The notes beneath the pieces were generated by a model that was not told the origin of the DNA, searched no databases, and was given only the letters and a program-made list of their open reading frames with translations. Shown here one piece after another: positions 1 to 5,600 of a DNA stretch of 8,494 nt. Numbering within the stretch: the first letter of the stretch is position 1; the number at the start of each line of letters is the position of its first letter. The stretch spans positions 1 to 8,494 of the forward strand of contig DATKRK010000406.1 in the NCBI GenBank assembly GCA_035532215.1, read 5' to 3'. Position numbers and translations under genes: made by a program. Source of the stretch: JAICIG01 sp035532215 (GTDB lineage Bacteria; Planctomycetota; Planctomycetia; Pirellulales; JAICIG01).

Positions 1-46
1 GGCCCGCCTCATCGGCCGGCAACAAACACATTCCTTGTGCGCTCAC
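1..46 (-). CDS. 5' end of an unidentified minus-strand gene (truncated by window edge)
   Basis: Read on the minus strand, a full AGGAGG Shine-Dalgarno site (positions 60 to 55) is followed 8 bases later by GTG at 46-44, and the frame stays open to the window edge, giving MSAQGMCLLPADEAG. A second GTG at 52-50 lies in the same frame but only 2 bases from the AGGAGG, too close to be the likely start. Only about 15 residues are visible, so neither domain nor function can be named. The gene would be transcribed divergently from the ribbon-helix-helix gene at 326. The strength and spacing of the ribosome binding site are the whole case; a chance match in GC-rich intergenic DNA is possible. Confidence 0.5.
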   Translation of the reverse strand, partial: MSAQGMCLLPADEAG

Positions 47-54
47 GGTCACAG

Positions 55-60
55 CCTCCT
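55..60 (-). promoter_or_regulatory. Strong ribosome binding site for the truncated minus-strand gene
   Basis: The minus strand reads GCAAGGAGGCTGTGACCGTG. AGGAGG is a complete match to the anti-Shine-Dalgarno sequence, and the GTG ending at 44 is spaced 8 bases from it, which favours that GTG over the nearer one. Just upstream in the same leader (66-95) lies an imperfect hairpin, with arms CCTTGG and CCAAGG plus an inner GGTT/AACC. It could influence translation, but nothing more can be said. Confidence 0.5.
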
Positions 61-184
61 TGCTGCCTTGGTGGGTTCTTTTCCAAACCCCAAGGTACTC
101 AAGGACTGTGACTTGCGCCTATTTCAACGGTATTGAGGCTAACTCCGAGGCTGACGACGATCAGTAATTTTTCTGTAAAAATAA

Positions 185-205
185 TTGACATATTAAGGGT
201 ATATA
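185..205 (+). promoter_or_regulatory. AT-rich island, possible promoter for the ribbon-helix-helix gene
   Basis: Positions 165-206 are much more AT-rich than the surrounding DNA. They contain a perfect -35-like TTGACA (185-190) and a -10-like TATATA (200-205), but these are separated by only 9 bases, so they cannot act as one sigma70 promoter. TATATA may be a -10 with a poor -35 further upstream. The location in a divergent intergenic region makes promoter activity likely; the exact elements are uncertain. Confidence 0.3.
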
Positions 206-250
206 GACGAAGTAACATGCAGGTCATTCCACCGGAGGAAGAGACTATTT

Positions 251-314
251 TGACCAATACGAGGCATGACCAATACGAGGCATGACGAATACGAGGCATG
301 ACGAATACGAGGCA
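251..314 (+). repeat. Four tandem copies of a 16-bp repeat upstream of the ribbon-helix-helix gene
   Basis: Four uninterrupted copies of TGACSAATACGAGGCA lie at 251-266, 267-282, 283-298 and 299-314. The first two copies have C at the fifth base and the last two have G; all other positions are identical. The array ends 11 bases before the ATG at 326, so it lies inside the leader or promoter of that gene. Ribbon-helix-helix repressors often bind tandem short repeats in their own promoter, so an operator role is a reasonable inference. The alternative is an interspersed planctomycete repeat with no local role, or a slippage-prone tandem repeat. Confidence 0.9.
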
Positions 315-325
315 AAGGTGAAACG

Positions 326-595
326 ATGAGTTCCGCAACGCAAAGCCCAGAAGTCGACGTCGCCAAAGGGCGCCGGGTCACGATTGATCTTACGCCGGCC
401 GCCGCAGCCGAAGTGGACCGACTGAAGGAGGTTACGGGGCTAACTACGGCCGATATTTTTCGCCACGCGATTAGTTTGTTCAGAATCTACTCGGACGCAC
501 GCGCTCGAGATCAAGAGTTCCGCATCGTCGACCCCCTTAACATCGACGTGCAGACTCGGATCGAGCTGCCAATCCATGTGATGAAGCGACCGTAA
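326..595 (+). CDS. Small ribbon-helix-helix (CopG/Arc-like) DNA-binding protein
   Basis: This 89-residue protein has the layout of a ribbon-helix-helix domain: a basic beta strand at residues 16-22 (RRVTIDL), a first helix at about 24-37 (PAAAAEVDRLKEVT), a short turn with glycine 38, and a second helix at about 40-54 (TTADIFRHAISLFRIY). Proteins of this fold act as dimers, inserting the paired strands into the DNA major groove, and commonly repress their own operons. The tail (about 65-89, FRIVDPLNIDVQTRIELPI) looks beta-rich and may be a partner or dimer region. The start ATG is preceded by AAAGGTG five bases upstream. A second gene follows after 21 bases, so the two are probably cotranscribed. 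It could be a toxin-antitoxin antitoxin or a plain autoregulator; no toxin family is recognisable next to it. Confidence 0.75.
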   Translation: MSSATQSPEVDVAKGRRVTIDLTPAAAAEVDRLKEVTGLTTADIFRHAISLFRIYSDARARDQEFRIVDPLNIDVQTRIELPIHVMKRP

Positions 596-616
596 TTCTC
601 GATTCATAGGTTGGCA

Positions 617-949
617 GTGGAAGGTAGCGCGTCGGCTGAAAATCCACGCGTAGAAGAATTCTCGCTGGGGCTCGATTCCACAGCGGCCTATCAGCAGCGT
701 GTTCAGGCGGACATTGCACGCGACAGGGCCGCTACGGAAAACACCATAGCGAAGATTCTCGTCGGGGCATTGGTCGGCGCGCTGCCTGTCTATTTTCTCG
801 CCCTCTGGGCTCGTCCTGAGCTCGCCGATCAGTTGGCAAGCGGATTAGAGAAGTGGTTCGCTGTAATGGGGCCGCTGGCAGGCGCCGCTATTGGCGTCGG
901 ATTCAGCAATTCGAGAAACACGGACGGAATACGGTCTCGCCAAAAATGA
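617..949 (+). CDS. Small two-helix membrane protein, family not recognised
   Basis: This 110-residue protein has a charged, probably helical N-terminal part (about 20-46, rich in Q, R, D and E) and two hydrophobic segments at about 44-64 (TIAKILVGALVGALPVYFLA) and 80-97 (WFAVMGPLAGAAIGVGFS), joined by a short loop containing RPELADQ. The second segment is glycine- and alanine-rich, as in closely packed helix pairs. It ends in a short basic tail (RSRQK). I chose GTG at 617 because AGG (608-610) stands 6 bases before it; an in-frame TTG at 611 would add two residues but has no ribosome binding site. It follows the ribbon-helix-helix gene by 21 bases and likely shares its transcript. No known family is recognised; a small membrane effector controlled by the upstream DNA-binding protein is conjecture. 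Confidence 0.6.
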   Translation: MEGSASAENPRVEEFSLGLDSTAAYQQRVQADIARDRAATENTIAKILVGALVGALPVYFLALWARPELADQLASGLEKWFAVMGPLAGAAIGVGFSNSRNTDGIRSRQK

Positions 950-1037
950 CATCAACCGAGCAAGCATCGAGAATCGAATAACACCCCAATCCTCAGCGGG
1001 CGTGAAACCCAATAGCCAAGCGATTGCGGATGATTCG

Positions 1038-1063
1038 AGTCGAATTTGGGAGGCGATTCAATC
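1038..1063 (+). repeat. Left copy of a 26-bp direct repeat
   Basis: The sequence begins AGTCGAATTTGGGAGGCGAT and continues TCAATC. It matches 1341-1366 at 24 of 26 positions; the only differences are the two bases CG against TT after GGGAGG. It is followed by a GGGGGCGCGATTCGCAG segment that resembles the bases just before the right copy (GGGGCGCGTTCAG), so the similarity may extend as a degenerate tandem arrangement. Confidence 0.85.
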
Positions 1064-1149
1064 GGGGGCGCGATTCGCAGGCGAGGCGAGTGCTGGAAGC
1101 ACGGGGGTGCTCTTTGGACGCTCGCGCGGCACGACTCGCTGTGCGGCCA

Positions 1150-1269
1150 TTACGGGTTCCTCTTCTCTGTTCGCGTGGAAAAACGTCACCCTCGGGCGAG
1201 CCGTCCGAGAGCGAGCAGCCACGCGCTCCCAAACGCCGAAAATCCGGAACAGAGAAGAGGAACCCGTAA
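1150..1269. repeat. Perfect 23-bp inverted repeat with structured 74-base interior
   Basis: The arm at 1150-1172 (starting TTACGGGTTCCTCTTCTC) is the exact reverse complement of 1247-1269 (ending GAGAAGAGGAACCCGTAA). The interior contains further nested complementarity: CGCGTGG (1172-1178) with CCACGCG (1219-1225), and CTCGG (1193-1197) with CCGAG (1205-1209). A transcript would fold into a long branched hairpin. Possible identities are a miniature inverted-repeat element, a palindromic interspersed repeat, or a structured RNA. There is no T-tract after the right arm, so it is not a standard terminator. Confidence 0.85.
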
Positions 1270-1340
1270 ATACCGAGGAATGACTTCCCGCCTGCTCAAC
1301 CGGCCAGGCGCCGAATAGCCGGTCGATTTGGGGCGCGTTC

Positions 1341-1366
1341 AGTCGAATTTGGGAGGTTATTCAATC
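1341..1366 (+). repeat. Right copy of the 26-bp direct repeat
   Basis: This is the second copy, differing from 1038-1063 by two adjacent bases. A more degenerate version (GTCGATTTGGGGCGCGTTC, 1322-1340) lies immediately before it. The two good copies are 277 bases apart and bracket the 23-bp inverted repeat. Confidence 0.85.
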
Positions 1367-1385
1367 CTGGGTGCTAAACGAGTGG

Positions 1386-1405
1386 GGCAGGCATTCCTGC
1401 CTGCC
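1386..1405. repeat. Perfect 8-bp-stem hairpin GGCAGGCA/TGCCTGCC
   Basis: GGCAGGCA (1386-1393), loop TTCC, TGCCTGCC (1398-1405) form a perfect stem. It lies 63 bases before the kinase start and just after the right copy of the 26-bp repeat. I recall the GGGCAGGC...GCCTGCC type of palindrome, read in reverse as RQECLPH, as a common interspersed sequence in planctomycete intergenic DNA. That is from memory and would need a genome-wide count. There is no T-tract, so a terminator role is unlikely. Confidence 0.8.
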
Positions 1406-1468
1406 AAAATCTGCGTACGACACGCCCGCGAAGGCTATGATCTCGAACGAGCGCGATGAGATTTGCCG

Positions 1469-2059
1469 ATGGCCGAAGCGGCTCCTTTGATCGTGATGCT
1501 TGGCGGACCCAACGGGGCCGGTAAATCGACGACGGCCAAGGCGTTTCTGAGGGGCGCGCTCAAAGTCGACGAGTTCGTCAATGCGGACGTCATCGCCCAA
1601 GGCTTGTCTGCATTTCAGCCCGAGCGCGCCGCGTTCGAAGCAGGACGCGTCATGCTTCGCCGTCTGAAGGAACTGGCGCAAGAGCGCAGAAGCTTCGCCT
1701 TCGAAAGCACGCTGGCCAGCCGCAGCTTCGCGCCGTGGATCGCCGACCTGCGCACCCAAGGATACGAGTTCGCATTGCTGTTTTTGTGGCTGCCGAGCGC
1801 CGACCACGCCGTGGCCCGCGTCGCCGAGCGGGTAAGATTGGGCGGGCATGACGTCCCTGAAGCGGTCATTAGTCGTCGTTACTTCGCCGGGCTGCGGAAT
1901 TTTTTCGAGCTTTATCAGCCGTTGGCGGATATGTGGCGGTGTTACGACAATTCGCGCTCATCCGAGCCCGAGTTAATTGCGGCGGGAAACGGTAGAATAA
2001 TTACGGCAATTGCCGATTCCCGATGCTGGTACGTTGTTCAGGAATCCATCCAGAAATGA
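1469..2059 (+). CDS. Zeta-toxin-like P-loop kinase
   Basis: This 196-residue protein has a Walker A loop GGPNGAGKST at residues 12-21, then NADVIAQGL (38-46), FAFESTLAS (76-84) with the family's conserved acidic residue E79, a hydrophobic strand FALLFLWL (101-108), and RLGGHDVPEAVISRRY (123-138) carrying the arginines (R123, R136, R137) expected to contact phosphates. This is the pattern of the zeta toxin/PezT superfamily. Characterised members phosphorylate UDP-N-acetylglucosamine and block cell-wall synthesis; for short chromosomal members like this one the substrate is mostly unknown. Epsilon-zeta and PezT toxins are longer (over 250 residues), so this is the compact type. The start is the ATG at 1469, with only a weak GAG before it; a TTG two codons earlier is possible. 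Its TGA overlaps the next gene's ATG. The kinase assignment is firm; toxicity is inferred. Confidence 0.88.
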   Translation: MAEAAPLIVMLGGPNGAGKSTTAKAFLRGALKVDEFVNADVIAQGLSAFQPERAAFEAGRVMLRRLKELAQERRSFAFESTLASRSFAPWIADLRTQGYEFALLFLWLPSADHAVARVAERVRLGGHDVPEAVISRRYFAGLRNFFELYQPLADMWRCYDNSRSSEPELIAAGNGRIITAIADSRCWYVVQESIQK

Positions 2060-2271
2060 ACGAACGACCCGACGCAAAAGCCCTGTTCGCCGATGGCCGC
2101 GAGATCGACGCCGCGCTGGCCAAGGCGGTGCGAGAGGCGCTGCTGGAGCACAAGCGGGCCGGCAACCCGATCGCGGTCTGGGAAAACGGCCGCGTCGTTT
2201 GGATCCCGCCGGAAGAAATCGTGGTAGACGACGAGGAGACCATGCCCCCTCAAACTCCGTCTGGCAGTTGA
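2056..2271 (+). CDS. Small acidic partner of the zeta-like kinase, probable antitoxin
   Basis: This 71-residue protein starts at ATG 2056, which overlaps the TGA of the kinase gene (ATGA), so translation is probably coupled. The same frame extends upstream inside the kinase gene, but the overlap start is the sensible one. A helical segment (REIDAALAKAVREALLEHKRAG) is followed by a beta hairpin PIAVWENGRVVWIPPEEI and an acidic tail (VVDDEET). I recall the 'HKR.G.PIAVW..G.VV.IPPEEI' pattern from small proteins encoded next to zeta-like kinases, which supports an antitoxin or kinase-modulating role. It shows no DNA-binding motif. In classical epsilon-zeta and PezAT modules the antitoxin gene comes first; here it is second. 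The assignment as antitoxin is inference from position and pattern. Confidence 0.75.
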   Translation: MNERPDAKALFADGREIDAALAKAVREALLEHKRAGNPIAVWENGRVVWIPPEEIVVDDEETMPPQTPSGS

Positions 2272-2334
2272 GTGGCTGGCGGCTGAGCCTTGGCGAAGCC
2301 CCGGTTCGCTCTCGTATCGCGCCAGCCACTCAGC
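2266..2334. repeat. Long inverted repeat starting at the stop codon of the antitoxin-like gene
   Basis: GAGTGGCTGGCG (2270-2281) is exactly reverse-complementary to CGCCAGCCACTC (2320-2331). The stem extends outward by T2269-A2332, a G-U pair and G2267-C2334. The loop is 38 bases. The stop codon TGA (2269-2271) lies within the left arm. There is no T-tract, so this may be an mRNA-protecting 3' structure, a factor-dependent terminator or another interspersed palindromic repeat. Confidence 0.75.
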
Positions 2335-2421
2335 GTTGACGAGACCCGGCAAGCCCCCCAAGCCGCCCATTCTCGGCGGCGGCTGCGGACGCGATCGCGG
2401 AAAAAATCTTGGGAACTGCCC

Positions 2422-2450
2422 TTGACCCGATTTTGGCGGGCGAGTATTTA
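2422..2450 (+). promoter_or_regulatory. Sigma70-type promoter for the secretin gene
   Basis: TTGACC (2422-2427) and TATTTA (2445-2450) are separated by exactly 17 bases, an optimal spacing, with five of six and four of six matches to the consensus boxes. The spot is AT-richer than its surroundings. Transcription would begin near 2457 and give a leader of about 236 bases before the secretin start. Confidence 0.6.
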
Positions 2451-2456
2451 ACGCCC

Positions 2457-2692
2457 CTCTCTTCTGCCAATTTCAGTTTCAATTCTAGCTATACGTGACC
2501 CGCCAGGGTCCGCGTACGCTTGCGCGGTTCGCCGCCCAGGCCTGCGCGGGAACTCTGGGCGTGCGCGGCGAAATGCGTTTCGTTGCGCCTTGGGTCGGGT
2601 GGATGCGCGTACATGGCGAAAGACGCCTGGGTTGGTCCCGCCAGCGCCCGTGCTGCGCCAGCGGACCTAACGAATCTCGAAAGGAGATCGTG
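2457..2692 (+). promoter_or_regulatory. Long structured 5' leader of the secretin gene
   Basis: Between the predicted transcription start and the start codon lies a GC-rich leader able to fold strongly: TTCGCC (2528-2533) pairs with GGCGAA (2567-2572), and GCCCAG (2534-2539) with CTGGGC (2555-2560). No known riboswitch family is recognised. The ribosome binding site AAGGAG (2681-2686) is near its 3' end. Regulation through the leader is only a possibility. Confidence 0.35.
2681..2686 (+). promoter_or_regulatory. Ribosome binding site deciding the secretin start
   Basis: AAGGAG stands 6 bases before TTG at 2693 and 3 bases before GTG at 2690. The spacing favours TTG, which yields MKTTSRILTAWTATG, a standard signal-peptide beginning. 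The GTG start would add one residue only. No comparable site precedes the in-frame GTG at 2495. Confidence 0.75.
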
Positions 2693-5600
2693 TTGAAGAC
2701 GACGTCTCGGATACTCACCGCTTGGACGGCCACGGGAATGACCTTAGTGGCGGGAATGGCCTGGGCCGGGCCGCATTCCAGCTCACTCAGCGGCCTCTGG
2801 GGCGCCGCCGTCGCCGGGCAGACGGGCGAGGCCAGCCTCGAGGAGCGGAAACGCACCGTCGCCGATTTGTTGAGCCGCGCTCGCAAAGCGATGGCAGAAG
2901 AAAAACTCCAAATGGCCGACTCGCTGGTGTCTCGCGCCGAAGCGATGAACGTCAGCTACGGACGGCTGCACTTGGGCGACACGCCCAAGAAATCGCGAGC
3001 CGACCTGAATCGTCTGCTCAAGAGCAAGGGCGGACAGGCGCAACTGCCCAGCCAGAAATTCCAGCCCGAAGCGCCGGGCGGCGCGGAACTCGCCCCCGGC
3101 TACGACTTCAACAATCCGCCATCAGCCCCCCAGGGCGAACCGCGCGATCCGTTTGCGGTGCGCAACGATCGCTTCGAACCGAGGGCCAAGAACGCCCCGC
3201 CGCGCGGCGTCGCCGACGTCGATCCTCGGGCCGTGCTGGCGCCGCCCGGCGAAGAACCGGGCAACTTGCCCACCGGCAAGGGATTTCCGGAGAATTCGCC
3301 GTTCGGCAGGCAATCGATAACCTCGCCGCCCATTCAGGCGGAAGCGGGCCTGCCAGCCGATCAGCTTCCCGCCAAGGACGCGGGCCGCATGCAGAGCGAC
3401 CGCTACTTGCTCGAAGCGCGGCAGGCGCTGGCCCTCGGCGACATCCGCCGGGCCTCGAACCTGGCGGCGCAAGCCAAGCAGTTGGGCGTGCGCTACGACT
3501 TTCACGACGACTCGCCCGCCAAAGTCGAAGACTTGATCGGCGGCTATTCGCGGCTGAATTCTGCGGGCGGGCCGGCCAAGGACAGCGAGAGCTACCGCCG
3601 CGAACAGGCCGAGAACCTGTTGCAACAAGCCGAAGGATTGATGAACTGGGGCGAATTCGACGAAGCGCAGCGGCTGGCGAGCGACGCCAAGCGGCTGAAC
3701 GTGAACTATGGGCCGTTTGACGTCAAACCCGACGCTTTGATCGAGCGCATCGCCGCGGTTCGCAGCCAAAGAGGCGGCGCCGAACCGGCGCAGATCGAGC
3801 CGCTGCCGCCGGTGGGCGACCGCGAAGCGCCGCTGGCCGAACGGGCCGGCCCCGCCGCGCCGCTCGATGCCGCCACTGCGGCTCGCAAGCAACAAGCGTT
3901 GAAACTCGTGGCGCAGGCCCGCGTGGCGCAGCAAGCCGGCGATCTCGAGCGCGCCAAGACGCTGGCCGAACAGGCCGAAGAGTTGCGCGTGCCCGACCAA
4001 GCCTTCCAGAAGGGTGAAGATCGTCCCTGGATGGTGCTGTTTCAGATTCAACACGCGGAAAAGGAGCGTCAAGGCGTGGTTCCGGCCGGCGGGGCCGCCC
4101 CGATCGGCGCCGACGACCAGCGCGACGGCCGCTACCCCGGCGCTCAGGCCATGTACGATCGCAATCGCGACGCCACCGAGAACGTGCCGGCCAGCCGGCA
4201 AGAAGAGATCGGTTCGCCCGAAAGCGGCATGACGCTGTACCAACGCGGCGAAGAGGCCTTGCGGAATCGCGATATTCCGGCGGCGTTGTCCTGGTTCCGC
4301 CAGGCCAACCAGCGCCGCGACGAGTTGGATCCGGCGACGCAGCAACAGTTGCAAGACAAGCTGCAACTGCTCTCGCAATCGGCCGCGGTCCGCAAGCCGG
4401 GTGGCAACGCCAACCTGATGAACGAAGCTGCGGCCGAAGGTCAATTGAAGTATCGCCGCGTCTCGGCCGAGCTGGCTCAAAAGGAGCAGGCCGCTCGCAA
4501 CTTGCAGGAATCGGATCCCAAGCAAGCCTTGGAACTGCTCAAGCAGGCCCGCACGATCGTCGAGCAAACTGCGCTCGACACTCAGGCCCGCGAAATGCTG
4601 TTGCGCCGCGTCAATCGCGACGTGGAGGAGCTGGAGCGTTTCATCGGCGCCAATCACGGCCGGATCGAACTGAACGAACGCAACAACGCCACGCGCACAG
4701 AGATCGATCGCGAGCGGGAGGTCAAAATCGAGGTGCAGGAGAAAGTGGCGTTGCTCGTCGACGAGTTCAATAAGTTGATGGAAGAACACCGCTACGCCGA
4801 GGCCGAGGTGGTCGCCAAGCGCGCCCGTGAAGTCGCCCCGGACGAACCGGTGGTCAAGCAACTCGGCTTGACGGCCAAGATGGTCATCCGCACGCAGGAA
4901 GTGGAAGACATTCGCGAGGCCAAAGAGCAGGGCTATTACCGGGCCACCACCAACGTCGACATCGCAGCCGTCCCGTTCGACGACTACAAGCCGTTTCAGT
5001 TCGGCCCGGTCAAAGACTGGGAGCGGCTGACGAAAACTCGTAAAGAGTGGGACCGCAAGTACGCCCGCCAGCGTTCCGAAAAGGAACTGGAGATCGAGCA
5101 GAAGCTGAAGACGCCGATCTCGCTGCGGTTCCAGGAGATGCCGCTCAGCCAGGTGGTCGAAGAGCTGGGCAAGCTGGCGCAGGTGAACATGTACCTCGAC
5201 GCGCGGGGGCTGGCCGAAGAGGCCGTGAACACCGACACGCCGGTGACGATCGAACTGAGCCAGGAAATCTCGCTGAAAAGCGCGCTCAACCTGATCCTCG
5301 AGCCGCTGCACTTGAGCTACGTCATCAAAGACGAAGTGCTGCGGATTACCAGCGAGAATCTGCGCGACGGCGAAATCTATCCGGTGACGTACAACGTGGC
5401 CGATCTGGTGACGCCGATTCCGAACTTCGCGCCCAACGGTTACATGGGCTTGTCGGGAGCGTTGCGCGACGCACAGTCGTCGATTCCGATGTATGGCGGC
5501 ATGGGCGGCGGCGACTCGCCGCTACAGGTCATCGCCAGCAACGGCGGCTCGACGGGCAACGCCATGCTCAGCAATGATTTGCTCGCACAGGTGACTTCGG

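Larger units (their letters stand above)
950..1468. other. Gene-free stretch rich in repeats between two small operons
   Basis: No convincing coding region is seen in these 519 bases: the frames that stay open lack ribosome binding sites and give low-complexity arginine/serine-rich products. The stretch holds a 26-bp direct repeat (1038-1063 and 1341-1366), a perfect 23-bp inverted repeat (1150-1172 with 1247-1269) and an 8-bp-stem hairpin (1386-1405). A possible -10 box TATGAT (1436-1441) precedes the kinase gene, but no matching -35 is visible. The combination suggests remnants or copies of non-coding interspersed elements rather than a lost gene. Confidence 0.6.
2272..2692. other. Gene-free stretch: antitoxin 3' structure, promoter and long leader
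   Basis: These 421 bases hold the rest of the 2266-2334 inverted repeat, a GC hairpin (AGCCGCC 2361-2367 with GGCGGCT 2378-2384), a CGCGATCGCG palindrome (2390-2399), the sigma70-like promoter at 2422-2450 and the leader of the secretin gene. The frame of the secretin is open from a GTG at 2495, but that start has no ribosome binding site and would place 66 arginine/tryptophan-rich residues before a normal signal peptide, so I treat 2495-2692 as untranslated. Confidence 0.6.

Noticed and set aside
185..190. TTGACA as the -35 box of a complete sigma70 promoter
   Set aside because: The only good -10-like hexamer (TATATA 200-205) is 9 bases away, and at 16-18 bases spacing there is no acceptable -10.
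251..314. CRISPR array
   Set aside because: The units are only 16 bp and directly abutting, with no spacers, so it is a tandem repeat.
891..1283. Possible protein of 130 residues in the repeat-rich intergenic stretch
   Set aside because: It starts inside the membrane protein gene without a ribosome binding site, runs through the perfect inverted repeat and has no recognisable composition or motif.
2495..2692. In-frame N-terminal extension of the secretin from GTG 2495
   Set aside because: There is no ribosome binding site there, the 66 extra residues are arginine/tryptophan-rich, and they would bury a normal signal peptide that follows a good AAGGAG site.
3122..5311. Open minus-strand frame of 729 codons opposite the secretin gene
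   Set aside because: It is antisense to a clearly real protein, has no ribosome binding site or recognisable motif, and its arginine/leucine/glutamine-rich composition is what GC-rich codon bias produces on the opposite strand.
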